A stretch of 33,927 nt of DNA from a virus: positions 1 through 33,927 of the IMG/VR virus record IMGVR_UViG_3300020055_001573, one strand, 5' to 3'. Below are positions 1-7,171 of the stretch, piece after piece; the first letter of the stretch is position 1; the number at the start of each line of letters is the position of its first letter. Below the pieces are notes generated by a model. It saw only the letters and a list, made by a program, of their open reading frames with translations, had not been told where the DNA came from and did no database searches. Position numbers and translations under genes: made by a program.

Positions 1-1526
1 GTGCTACTGCCAGTGTTTGTAGTTGTGTCTGAACTTGCTCCAACTGCTGTTGATGTAGTAGATGCTACTGAACCTACTTCTGTTGAACCTGCAACAACTG
101 CTGTTGCTGTTGCAGTTTGTTCTGCGTTAACTGCATCTGCTGCTGCTATGTCAGATTGTATATCTGCACTTGTTTGTTCTGCGGCTGCTACACTGGATTG
201 TGAGTTTGCAACTGCTCCTGAGCTTGCTGCACTTGCTACGTTGTCTGCTGCTGCCACTGCGGCTGCTGCTACACTCAAAGGATTAGTACTAGGTGCATTA
301 GACGCTGATGATTCTTCTTGTGCTACTTCTTCTGTAGCTTCTTCTACTGCTGTTTCTTCTACCACAGCAACTTCTTCTACCACAGCTACTTCCTCAATAG
401 CTTCTTCTATTGCTGCTTCTTCTGCGACTGTTTCAACTGGAGCAGGATCAGTTGCCACCGCAACTTGAGTGCTTTCTTGCGTTTGCCCTGTGTCCACTTC
501 TTCAATAGTTTGCGTCTGAGTTTCTGTAAATGTTTCACCTAATGTCTCCTCTAATGCTCCCGATCCGTCATCTAATGATGCTGTTGATGTTTCTTGTACT
601 GACTCTAGGAATGCTTGATCGTCTGTTGTTCCTGCAGGATCTGCTGTATTAGAACTTGCAATTAGTTCTAGTAGTGCATCTTGTTCTGCTGCTAGTGCAT
701 CTGCATAGCCAGGACACGTAGGATCACTCAATGGATCTAAATCACAACTATTATCTTCTTCTGGCGGACGATAAACATACAATCCGTATACCTGTCCTTC
801 TCTAAATTCTGGACCCCACCAACCTAACCAGTATCCTGCATCCATTCCGTATACTTCAATTGTTACTGTATCAACACCTGTTGCGTCTGTACCAAATGCT
901 TGTGGGAATAATTGCTGTCCGTACTGTAGCTGCCAGTTTGCTATTTCATACGAGTAATCATATTCTTTTGAATATAATTCATTGCCTGCGGTATCCTTAA
1001 ATGTTACTGTTACAGTTAATGGATCTTGACAACAGGTTTGATTTGCTGTCGTTTCATTTGCGTTGTAGTTTTTAACTTTCCATTGGTACAAGTATCCAAC
1101 AACATCAATACCTACACTGCGTAGTGCATCAGAAATTACATCTTGTGTTTGGACAATATTTGCTGCATTATAACCAAAACGTATAGCACCATCACCGTTG
1201 ACACCAATGTTAGCACAAGAGCCGCTTGTATTTCCTGCCCACGAGCCGTCACCATTATTATCTGTACTTTGTATTAAGCATCCGTGGCCGTTGCCAGGTT
1301 TCACACTCCAAGCATTTGGATCATTAGTTAATAATGGATCAAAGTAGGTTATATCTTCTTCAAGATAATCAGGATCGCCAGGCAAGCCATAGATGATGGA
1401 AGTATCTACTGTACCAGTAGTACCGTCACTAAACGTAGTTTCTTGTGCTAAACTATTAGAGGCCCAAAAGCAGAACCATAATCCCAGCACCGAGGATGCC
1501 TTTAACAGCCCCTTCCATTTGGTCAT
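1..1526 (-). CDS. Secreted virion-type protein, C-terminus cut by window edge
   Basis: An open frame runs from ATG at 1526 to the window edge with no stop, giving at least 508 residues. The start is supported by an AGGAG six or more bases upstream and by a clean signal peptide (MTKWKGLLKASSVLGLWFCF, then WASNSLA before QETTF). The next 250 residues are a globular region rich in Gly, Asn, Asp and Tyr with several Cys (SGSCANIG, QTCCQDP, SCDLDP, PTCPGY) and a GMDAGYWLGWWGPEF segment. After that comes a Glu/Val/Ala low-complexity stretch and then an Ala/Ser/Thr-rich coil. It overlaps the end of the upstream gene by 71 bases, so the two are probably translated as a pair. Similar proteins recur in marine T4-like phages as uncharacterised virion or membrane proteins; the function is not known to me. 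Confidence 0.8.
   Translation of the reverse strand, partial: MTKWKGLLKASSVLGLWFCFWASNSLAQETTFSDGTTGTVDTSIIYGLPGDPDYLEEDITYFDPLLTNDPNAWSVKPGNGHGCLIQSTDNNGDGSWAGNTSGSCANIGVNGDGAIRFGYNAANIVQTQDVISDALRSVGIDVVGYLYQWKVKNYNANETTANQTCCQDPLTVTVTFKDTAGNELYSKEYDYSYEIANWQLQYGQQLFPQAFGTDATGVDTVTIEVYGMDAGYWLGWWGPEFREGQVYGLYVYRPPEEDNSCDLDPLSDPTCPGYADALAAEQDALLELIASSNTADPAGTTDDQAFLESVQETSTASLDDGSGALEETLGETFTETQTQTIEEVDTGQTQESTQVAVATDPAPVETVAEEAAIEEAIEEVAVVEEVAVVEETAVEEATEEVAQEESSASNAPSTNPLSVAAAAVAAADNVASAASSGAVANSQSSVAAAEQTSADIQSDIAAADAVNAEQTATATAVVAGSTEVGSVASTTSTAVGASSDTTTNTGSS
305..455 (-). repeat. Glu/Val/Ala low-complexity coding repeat
   Basis: Repeated GAAGAA, GTA and GCA codons encode runs such as VAVVEEVAVVEETAVEEATEE inside the partial secreted gene. 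The repeat also keeps the opposite strand open, creating a spurious plus-strand frame over 1-468. Confidence 0.6.
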
Positions 1527-2685
1527 TACGTCTTGTCTCCTGTTCTATGTTTGTTGGTTGTAGCTCAGGATTTAGTTCCCACTTCTCTTTTGCTTCTACG
1601 CCAATTGATCCATCAAACGGGCAAGGAGTACCTGCCATTTCCATTGCACGATAAACACTAGCATCTTGACACATAAGAGCAACTGCTGCAACCTTCATAC
1701 CCATATTGTAGAGTGTTTTAGAATTTTTTAGTCTTTCACAATTTAAATCACGAACGTGTCCACCGCCCGATGCACCAAGTATTTGTGTTTGCACAGCCGC
1801 AGAATATGTCACCGTACAAGTGTCGTTGCCGCCTAGCATAACAGTAGGTGCAATAGCACTTGGAGGAGGTGATATGATTTCTTGTCTTATATCACTTTTA
1901 TTGTTATTGTTATTATTGTTTGTATTATTATTTGTATTAGTATTCGTATTTGTGTTATTAGAAGTAGTATTATTGGTGTTTACGTTTGTATTGGTATTAT
2001 TACTAGTAACATTACTTGTGCTATTAACTGTTTGATTTACATTTGAATCAGTAGTTTGGTTCACATTTTGATTGATTGTTGAATCACTAGTTTGGTTAAT
2101 AGTCGTGTTATTAGTATTAGTGTTTGTATTGTTTGTGCCACCACTCAATATATTATTATTTGTGTTGGTAGTTGTGCTGTTAATAGTTGTGTCGTTGGTA
2201 TTCACATTGGTGTTTGTATTCGTATTAGTATTATTTGATGTACTATTTACAGTAGTATTATTTGTATTCAAATTAGTATTTGTATTTGTAGAGGTAGTTG
2301 TACTATCAATTGTTGTATTGTTAGTATTTGTATTTGTGTTTGTATTGTTTGTACCGCCACTCAACACATTGTTGTTTGTATTAGTGCTAGTAATTGTTGT
2401 ATTGTTAGTATTCAAATTGGTGTTGGTATTTGTACTATCAATTGTTGTATTGTTAGTATTAGTGTTAGTATTTGTGTTAGTGCTAGTACTGTCAATAGTA
2501 CTTGTATTAGTGTTGGTGTTGTCCGTTGTTACATTACTAGTTGTGTTTGTAGTGGAGTCATTGTTAGTGGTGACATAGCTAGTAGAATCGTAACTAGTCC
2601 CGTCAATTACAGTTTGCGCCCTACTTTCTAAAGATAATAGCATTACTACACCAGCCATTAGTGCCCAAGATGTATACTTCTTCAT
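1456..2685 (-). CDS. Secreted Asn/Thr-repeat protein
   Basis: 409 residues. The N-terminus is a signal peptide (MKKYTSWALMAGVVMLLSLE, SRAQ). About 230 residues of Asn/Thr repeat follow (NTNTNTNN, TTIDSTNTN, LSGGTNNTNTN). A compact C-terminal domain carries Cys and conserved-looking motifs (CTVTYSAAVQTQILGASGGG, CERLKNSKTLYNMGMKVAAV, MCQDASVYRAMEM, GTPCPFDG). The last residues (ILGAGIMVLLLGL) are hydrophobic and may anchor in a membrane. A perfect TATAAATA late motif lies 22 bases before the start. The 3' end overlaps the next signal-peptide gene by 71 bases. I do not recognise a named family. The repeat suggests an extended fibrous or surface-exposed linker, which is inference. Confidence 0.85.
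   Translation of the reverse strand: MKKYTSWALMAGVVMLLSLESRAQTVIDGTSYDSTSYVTTNNDSTTNTTSNVTTDNTNTNTSTIDSTSTNTNTNTNTNNTTIDSTNTNTNLNTNNTTITSTNTNNNVLSGGTNNTNTNTNTNNTTIDSTTTSTNTNTNLNTNNTTVNSTSNNTNTNTNTNVNTNDTTINSTTTNTNNNILSGGTNNTNTNTNNTTINQTSDSTINQNVNQTTDSNVNQTVNSTSNVTSNNTNTNVNTNNTTSNNTNTNTNTNNNTNNNNNNNKSDIRQEIISPPPSAIAPTVMLGGNDTCTVTYSAAVQTQILGASGGGHVRDLNCERLKNSKTLYNMGMKVAAVALMCQDASVYRAMEMAGTPCPFDGSIGVEAKEKWELNPELQPTNIEQETRRNDQMEGAVKGILGAGIMVLLLGL
1903..2571 (-). repeat. Asn/Thr codon repeat tract
   Basis: Degenerate tandem repeat of AAT/AAC and ACT/ACA codons with longer imperfect units (a SGGTNNTNTNT block occurs twice, near 2130 and 2350). It encodes the central linker of the secreted protein. 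Unit lengths vary, which suggests slippage or recombination. Confidence 0.8.
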
Positions 2686-2706
2686 TATTTTTTTTACCCT
2701 CTAATA

Positions 2707-2714
2707 TATTTATA
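2707..2714 (-). promoter_or_regulatory. T4-type late promoter TATAAATA
   Basis: Exact TATAAATA on the minus strand, 22 bases before the ATG at 2685. It matches the T4 late promoter consensus read by a gp55/gp33/gp45-type system. The leader is short and AT-rich with GAGGG before the start. Confidence 0.7.
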
Positions 2715-2793
2715 TAGTACAATTTACAGTACAATTTTTAGATTCCCTCACATATATTTAATCGTTCTGGTGTTAATAATTTAACACCTAGTT

Positions 2794-2801
2794 AATAAAT
2801 A
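2794..2801 (+). promoter_or_regulatory. Late-promoter-like AATAAATA, nearly abutting a start codon
   Basis: AATAAATA lies four bases before the ATG at 2806 on the plus strand and there is no clear Shine-Dalgarno. If used as a late promoter, transcription would begin at about the start codon and give a leaderless mRNA. One mismatch and high AT content make this tentative. Confidence 0.3.
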
Positions 2802-2805
2802 CAGT

Positions 2806-3033
2806 ATGTATAAAGATGAACAAGACGCACTATTTGAAGTGTTTGATGAAATGGATCAATACAGAAAAGAACGTGAACCACAGCCACTAGACGCTGCGGT
2901 TGATGATTTTATTATTGATAAAATAAAAGATGCGCTTATACAAGAAAATTGGAATCAAACTAAGGCAAGTAATTGCTTAGGTATCAAACGCACTACACTT
3001 ATTGCTATGTGCAAACGTCTTAAAATATTTTAA
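2806..3033 (+). CDS. Fis-type helix-turn-helix DNA-binding protein
   Basis: 75 residues and the only plus-strand gene in the window. Residues about 38-75 (IKDALIQENWNQTKAS, CLGIKRTTLIAMCKRLKIF) match the Fis/NtrC C-terminal helix-turn-helix: A-x-x-LG-I-x-R-x-T-L-x-x-x-x-K-x-L. The N-terminal 35 residues are acidic and predicted helical. It is divergent from the secreted Asn/Thr-repeat gene and convergent with the small gene at 3030, sharing four bases at their stops. A Fis-like protein alone on the opposite strand could act as a transcription switch or a nucleoid-type DNA bender; that role is inference. Confidence 0.85.
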   Translation: MYKDEQDALFEVFDEMDQYRKEREPQPLDAAVDDFIIDKIKDALIQENWNQTKASNCLGIKRTTLIAMCKRLKIF

Positions 3034-3206
3034 CCTTCAACAGGTTTATCTTTAATCCACAAACAATCTACACTTTGATTTGGACCTGTAACAAGCACTG
3101 CTGCTTTGCTCATTGCTTTAATACAAGCATCTTTATCGTTGTAATTGCCAATGTGATAATGTTCTATTGTTTGTCCGTTTAGTGCTAACCAAATCAATAT
3201 CCACAT
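3030..3206 (-). CDS. Small membrane-associated protein
   Basis: 58 residues from ATG at 3206, one base after the stop of the upstream paralogue gene. I chose this over a GTG-type start at 3233, which would overlap that gene by 26 bases. The N-terminus (MWILIWLALNG) is a short hydrophobic segment or signal. The rest is a small domain with two Cys (DACIKAMSKAA, SVDCLWIKDKP). An AGGG lies upstream. Family unknown. The position directly after a membrane protein suggests translational coupling. Confidence 0.65.
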   Translation of the reverse strand: MWILIWLALNGQTIEHYHIGNYNDKDACIKAMSKAAVLVTGPNQSVDCLWIKDKPVEG

Positions 3207-3207
3207 A

Positions 3208-3690
3208 TTACCACTTGCCCTGACTTTTACCAATGAAGTAAAAAACTGCTGTTAAAATTGCTGCTCCAATAATTGCTGCAATTATTCCTACAGTCCATTC
3301 TAGTATTGCCTGCTTGCGTTCTTCTGCTGCATAGACTGCTTCCTTGCGCTTCTTGCGCATTTCGCCCTCTATTTTAACAATTTGATCCCAGGCACTTGGA
3401 CCATAGTACAATGAAATATAACTGCGCAATTCTTCACGCATTTCTTTAGCCTTTTGCTTCTGTCCCCACACTTCAAGAGCATTTTGCTCAATTTCACTTG
3501 CGCCGAATAATTTTTTAAAGAATGGAGGATTTTCTGCTTGTTTGTGTGCAAAGTCTAAATCGCTTACACTGGTAGCCCATTGGTTAAGGGTACCTGCCAT
3601 ATCAGATATTTCTTTACCTGTTGCTATTGCACTTTTGATGCCATTGTAAGCTGCGGTTGCCATTCCAATGGCGCTGACTGGATCTATCAA
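3208..3690 (-). CDS. Virion or membrane paralogue A
   Basis: 160 residues when started at TTG 3690. That start follows an AAAGGG and makes the N-terminus (MIDPVSAIGMATAAYNGIK) align residue for residue with paralogue B (MVEIAAAVSMATSAYNGIK). A GTG at 3723 would lie only 13 bases from the late promoter. The middle is a charged coiled coil (LRSYISLYYG, GEMRKKRKEAVYAAEERKQ). The C-terminus is one transmembrane helix (VGIIAAIIGAAILTAVFYFI) with a short KSQGKW tail. No named family is recognised. A tail-anchored topology with the coil in the cytoplasm or virion is inferred. Confidence 0.75.
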   Translation of the reverse strand: MIDPVSAIGMATAAYNGIKSAIATGKEISDMAGTLNQWATSVSDLDFAHKQAENPPFFKKLFGASEIEQNALEVWGQKQKAKEMREELRSYISLYYGPSAWDQIVKIEGEMRKKRKEAVYAAEERKQAILEWTVGIIAAIIGAAILTAVFYFIGKSQGKW

Positions 3691-3712
3691 ATATTGCCCT
3701 TTCTTTGATAGA

Positions 3713-3743
3713 AGAGCCCTCACGCTCTACACTAGTATTTATA
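3713..3743 (-). promoter_or_regulatory. Late promoter TATAAATA plus 5' stem-loop
   Basis: Exact TATAAATA at 3743-3736. Seven bases later comes a stem-loop, AGAGC with GCTCT around a 6-base loop (3728-3713). The transcript start expected about six bases after the motif would put the hairpin at the mRNA 5' end. The TGAGGGCTC in this leader is repeated in the leader of paralogue B. Confidence 0.65.
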
Positions 3744-3754
3744 TAAAATTCTAA

Positions 3755-4231
3755 TTATGCTGCGTTACTAACAATTAAGTTTACAACCCACATTACAAAC
3801 ACAAAAGTTCCTATGCAGGAAACACCTATAATAGTTCCGTCTATTATTAGTGCTTGTTTAGCTGCTCGTCTTCTTGCCTCTGCTATTCGTGCTTCGCGAA
3901 TGCGTCTACGTTCTAACATCATATCTTCGTAGAATTGACTTTGACCTGTGTACAACAAGAATTCTCTTAGTTCTTTTTCTAGCTGCATAGTCTTGTGTTT
4001 TGCTGCTGTGATTTCAAGTGCTTGTGCTTCTACACTAGTGCCACTAAAAAGTCTCTTAACTTTAGAACCTTCTTTGTGTTCAACACTTGCTTCTGCAATA
4101 CTTTCTTTTGCATCAAAGAATTTACCAAATGCACTTGCAACGTCTTGGGCTTCTCGCCCCATTTCTATCGCACGTTTAATACCATTGTAAGCAGATGTTG
4201 CCATACTTACTGCGGCTGCAATTTCTACCAT
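3755..4231 (-). CDS. Virion or membrane paralogue B
   Basis: 158 residues from ATG 4231, preceded by GAGGG. A longer frame to 4273 is less likely because it would read through the leader hairpin. It is about 30 percent identical by eye to paralogue A across its length: MATSAYNGIK at the N-terminus, KRLFSGTSVEAQALEI against KKLFGASEIEQNALEV, then an Arg/Glu coiled coil (LERRRIREARIAEARRRAAK). It has a single C-terminal membrane helix (IIGVSCIGTFVFVMWVVNLI). The tandem copies suggest local gene duplication. Function unknown. Confidence 0.75.
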   Translation of the reverse strand: MVEIAAAVSMATSAYNGIKRAIEMGREAQDVASAFGKFFDAKESIAEASVEHKEGSKVKRLFSGTSVEAQALEITAAKHKTMQLEKELREFLLYTGQSQFYEDMMLERRRIREARIAEARRRAAKQALIIDGTIIGVSCIGTFVFVMWVVNLIVSNAA

Positions 4232-4257
4232 ACCTACGCCCTCGTGGGTACTAGTAA

Positions 4258-4291
4258 TACACTGAGCCCTCAATGTATAATCATATTTATG
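4258..4291 (-). promoter_or_regulatory. Late promoter CATAAATA plus 5' stem-loop
   Basis: CATAAATA at 4291-4284 (one change from T4 consensus). Six bases later there is an 8-bp stem with a GGGC loop (4277-4258: TACATTGA, GGGC, TCAGTGTA, including one G-U pair). It serves paralogue B. Confidence 0.6.
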
Positions 4292-5659
4292 TTAGTTATC
4301 TTTTTTGTACTTAACTGTAGTAAGTCTTTGTACAAGAGGCCCCATCTCAACAGGGTTCCATATTTTTTCTTTAGTACTGCCTGCGTTTGCTACACTATAT
4401 CTAATTTTAAGTGCTACATCTCCGGAATTTTTATCATATATAAAAATACCAGGTCTAGGAAATCCATCTTTGCCTTTACCCATAACAAGTTTAGAATCAA
4501 GGTCAATGTCTTGTGCTCTTAATCTACTAGCAAGGCGACTAAATGTATGCACACTACTTTTGCCTGTTGACTTCAAACTTATAAGTCTTACATTTGGATT
4601 ACCGGATGTAGCTGCCTGAGATGTGTATTCACCTATTTTTGCAACGACACCTGCTTCATTTTTTGCATCTTGTCCTGCTAGTATTTCTTTAAGTTGACGA
4701 TGTGCTTGTTCATAAGCGTCAACCCAGAAATCAGTTTTACTTTCTATTTTACCTTCTGGTCTTTGTATTTCAACACCTAGTGGCCCGAATAGTTTTTGTG
4801 CTGCTACAACAACCCCGTCATTTTTTAATGCTCCGCCACCTACTTGACCAATAGTATCACTACCTGCTTTAAGACTGATAGCAAGTCCTTTCAGTGGACG
4901 CATCTTTCCGTCCTCGCCACGAACAAATGCATCAATATCTGTTTTACGTCCTTTTTGATCACTAAGACCATCGCTGTCTACTTTAATTAAGTCTGCTTTA
5001 CCATTTTTATAAAAGTAATCTGCGTATTTGTCAATTTGTCCACTATTAGCATAGTGAACTGCTGATTGTGCAATGTTTGCCATTTTAGGCCAAAAGTTTT
5101 CTGATCTTAAAAACTCCATTGCAGGACCACGTATAGCAACTTTAAATTCAATAGTATCAGCAATCTTACTATTAAGGTCGGTTACTTTATATGTTTCTGC
5201 ACCTGAGCCAATAGCTTTGTTTAGTGTAGTTTTTAAATCGTCAAAGTTTATGTCTTCTACAGAATTCTTACCACGTTTAATTAATTTTGCAACAACTGCT
5301 GCTGACAATAAGGGTTCTGCAAGATCACCTTTGTTTTCTGCTGTGCTACCTTTTGCACCTGCTGCGTGATTTAATCCTGATTCGATGTTACTTACTGATC
5401 CAGTAAGTGTAAATCCTTGTCCGTTTGGCCTTTGGAACGACATTATGCCGCCTGATCCTCTACCAACTTGTATTGTAGGTCCTTGAATTTTTTCTACCCA
5501 GGTTAATGTTTCTGATTGTTGAAAATCTGGAACTTCTTGCTGGATGATACTTAATAATGCTTGACCGCCTTTACTTCCAGATACGTTTACTTTATGTCCG
5601 TATGAATATGCTCCAGGGCGGCTAATTATACTAGCTTCTCTTATTTCTTCAAATCGCAT
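4292..5659 (-). CDS. Putative packaged nuclease-like virion protein
   Basis: 455 residues. The N-terminus MRFEEIREAS fits the motif shared with virion-type proteins near 27-34 kb and contains I-R-E before A, the kind of site cut by the T4 gp21 prohead protease. A possible PD-(D/E)XK core is visible: E115 in KGDLAEPLLSAAV, then D241-I-D243 in KTDIDAFV, and S262-L-K264 in LAISLKAG, followed by QVGGGALKNDG. That spacing resembles restriction-endonuclease-like folds but the match is not strict, since Ser stands where Glu or Gln is usual. The CATAAATA late motif lies 24 bases before the start and an AGGA is present. Alternative: a structural protein with no enzyme activity. Confidence 0.55.
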   Translation of the reverse strand: MRFEEIREASIISRPGAYSYGHKVNVSGSKGGQALLSIIQQEVPDFQQSETLTWVEKIQGPTIQVGRGSGGIMSFQRPNGQGFTLTGSVSNIESGLNHAAGAKGSTAENKGDLAEPLLSAAVVAKLIKRGKNSVEDINFDDLKTTLNKAIGSGAETYKVTDLNSKIADTIEFKVAIRGPAMEFLRSENFWPKMANIAQSAVHYANSGQIDKYADYFYKNGKADLIKVDSDGLSDQKGRKTDIDAFVRGEDGKMRPLKGLAISLKAGSDTIGQVGGGALKNDGVVVAAQKLFGPLGVEIQRPEGKIESKTDFWVDAYEQAHRQLKEILAGQDAKNEAGVVAKIGEYTSQAATSGNPNVRLISLKSTGKSSVHTFSRLASRLRAQDIDLDSKLVMGKGKDGFPRPGIFIYDKNSGDVALKIRYSVANAGSTKEKIWNPVEMGPLVQRLTTVKYKKDN

Positions 5660-5682
5660 TTTGTATTCCTACTAATTTATAG

Positions 5683-5690
5683 TATTTATG
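5683..5690 (-). promoter_or_regulatory. Late promoter CATAAATA
   Basis: CATAAATA, 23 bases before the ATG at 5659, overlapping the stop codon of the bilin reductase gene. It would start late transcription of the nuclease-like virion protein. Confidence 0.55.
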
Positions 5691-6375
5691 CGATCTTTGG
5701 AAACAACATATCTCTACAGAATATTTCTACATCTTCTTCAGGTAAGCCCAACGACTTCATTACGGCGGGTGTATGAGGGTTTTGCTGCTGATTATGACAA
5801 TAATAATCTTGTGCAGCTTGCACTAAATTTTTGTCCCCATAACCATTAAATTGCGGAACTTCTTCAAACCAAGCACGTAGATTAGACAAAGCAATATCTA
5901 TAATAGGTCCTGCTTCATCTTCTTTGACATTGCCGGCGGCAAGCATTTTATCTGTAAAAATGTTTTGTGCCCATTCTGGTAGTTCACGTTGTTTCTTAGG
6001 AATGAAGTCTTCTACACTTTCTTTATATCCATCGATCATTGGATGGTCGAAAGTAGCACTTGGTGAAAAGTCGTGAAAGGCTCCTGTCATTTTGTTTTTG
6101 CCTGCAATAACATCAAAGCCGTATATAGGCGCATCGTTGTGTAGTACAGGAAAACAACATACGTGCATCATCCACAGGCCTTTAGTCTCACGAGCATCTA
6201 CAACATCAATATGAGCACGGCGAACGCTATCATTACTCCATACCCTATTAACCCAACCGTTATCTGGTTGATTGAATTCTGAAAGTCCTGGCTCTTCAAT
6301 TTCTTTTGCATATTCATCAAAAATGTCAAGTATTTCCTCCTTACAATCTATTAGTTTATTCCATATTGCACTCAT
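5686..6375 (-). CDS. Ferredoxin-dependent bilin reductase (PcyA/PebS/PcyX family)
   Basis: 229 residues, the usual size for phage bilin reductases (HY2 family), which reduce biliverdin with electrons from ferredoxin. Family marks are RRAHIDVVDA, GLWMMHVCCFP, DAPIYGFDVIAG, TGAFHDFSP and YYCHNQQQNP. H71 and D88 lie 17 residues apart, exactly as His88 and Asp105 of PcyA. At the C-terminal Asp of PcyA (220) and PebS (206), in an NDKT-like motif, this protein has Pro200 (QQQNPHT), so the second reduction may use another residue or the product may differ. It is last in the operon after heme oxygenase and a nitrilase-family gene. Whether it is PebS, PcyX or PcyA-like needs phylogeny. Confidence 0.88.
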   Translation of the reverse strand: MSAIWNKLIDCKEEILDIFDEYAKEIEEPGLSEFNQPDNGWVNRVWSNDSVRRAHIDVVDARETKGLWMMHVCCFPVLHNDAPIYGFDVIAGKNKMTGAFHDFSPSATFDHPMIDGYKESVEDFIPKKQRELPEWAQNIFTDKMLAAGNVKEDEAGPIIDIALSNLRAWFEEVPQFNGYGDKNLVQAAQDYYCHNQQQNPHTPAVMKSLGLPEEDVEIFCRDMLFPKIA

Positions 6376-6376
6376 T

Positions 6377-7171
6377 CTATACCTCTAAATCGTAGTAAAA
6401 ATAATTAAGTCCGTTATCGTTTGCAGTGACAAGCCATTCGCCTCTGTATATTATACCGCTGGTACTACTTGTCGTTCCTGTATACACTTTTCCATCTATT
6501 GTATTACAATTATCAACAGTAAGAATTGGTACACCGTATCGGGCGGCCATCCATAAGTGTATATCCCCGTATTCTTTAATTTTTTGATTGCTCTTCTCGT
6601 CGCCTGCTTTTTCAGCTCTAAATCCATTTGTACTATGACAAATAAAATCTACATTATTGTCTGCATAATATTGCAAATTTTCGTTAGCAATTACTTTTTG
6701 ATTTAGTTCACCCCATAAATCATTACAGACAAAACTACCCACACTAAAATCGTAACGACCATTTGCATTTATACCCTCAAAATTTGTAATTACAGAACTC
6801 TGTCCTGGATAACATTCATCTGCGGGTATAACCATTTGCTTACTATAAGTTCCTGCAGGCTGTCCTGCATCATTGTAATATTTTATTTGACTTTGTTTCA
6901 CTAAGCCAAAATCTACAGGTTGAATATAAAGTGTTGGCAAACCTATACTTACACCTGCAGATGTTGCTGCTCTTACAACATTACTAAGATGGAATTCAAT
7001 GTCTTCTTCAAATATATCTCGAAATGGTCTTAAATATCCACTAAGGGCGCCTTCAGGAAATAAAATAAAATCTACTTTATTGTCTGATGCCCATTCTAAA
7101 GCTGTTAGTATTTGACTTACATTTTTTTTTACATTATTTGTAACAGGAATTTGTGCGCCAGCTATTCTCAT
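6377..7171 (-). CDS. Nitrilase-superfamily C-N hydrolase
   Basis: 264 residues, the normal length for the carbon-nitrogen hydrolase superfamily, with the Glu-Lys-Cys triad readable: E40 in FPEGALSGY, K111 in YSKQMVIP and C149 in GSFVCNDLWG. These enzymes cleave amides or nitriles; NAD synthetase glutaminase domains and omega-amidases are relatives. The start overlaps the heme oxygenase stop by four bases (ATGA) and the stop is one base from the bilin reductase start region, so the three are translated as a unit. Substrate unknown. Placement between two bilin enzymes suggests a role in heme or bilin metabolism, but it may instead supply ammonia or salvage nitrogen. Confidence 0.85.
   Translation of the reverse strand: MRIAGAQIPVTNNVKKNVSQILTALEWASDNKVDFILFPEGALSGYLRPFRDIFEEDIEFHLSNVVRAATSAGVSIGLPTLYIQPVDFGLVKQSQIKYYNDAGQPAGTYSKQMVIPADECYPGQSSVITNFEGINANGRYDFSVGSFVCNDLWGELNQKVIANENLQYYADNNVDFICHSTNGFRAEKAGDEKSNQKIKEYGDIHLWMAARYGVPILTVDNCNTIDGKVYTGTTSSTSGIIYRGEWLVTANDNGLNYFYYDLEV

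Noticed and set aside
1-468. Plus-strand Ala/Ser/Thr-rich frame
   Set aside because: Antisense of the low-complexity end of the secreted minus-strand gene, which has the better start, signal peptide and length.
1903-2571. CRISPR-like repeat
   Set aside because: No fixed-length repeats with unique spacers; it is a codon repeat in an open frame. No CRISPR array was seen anywhere.
1820-2578. Two plus-strand frames rich in Val, Leu and Phe
   Set aside because: They are the antisense of the Asn/Thr repeat; no ribosome site, and their composition is a by-product of the repeat.
5006-5034. TTGACA-17-TATAAA on the minus strand
   Set aside because: Lies deep inside the nuclease-like gene, has no TGC and leads to no new gene start; probably chance in AT-rich DNA.
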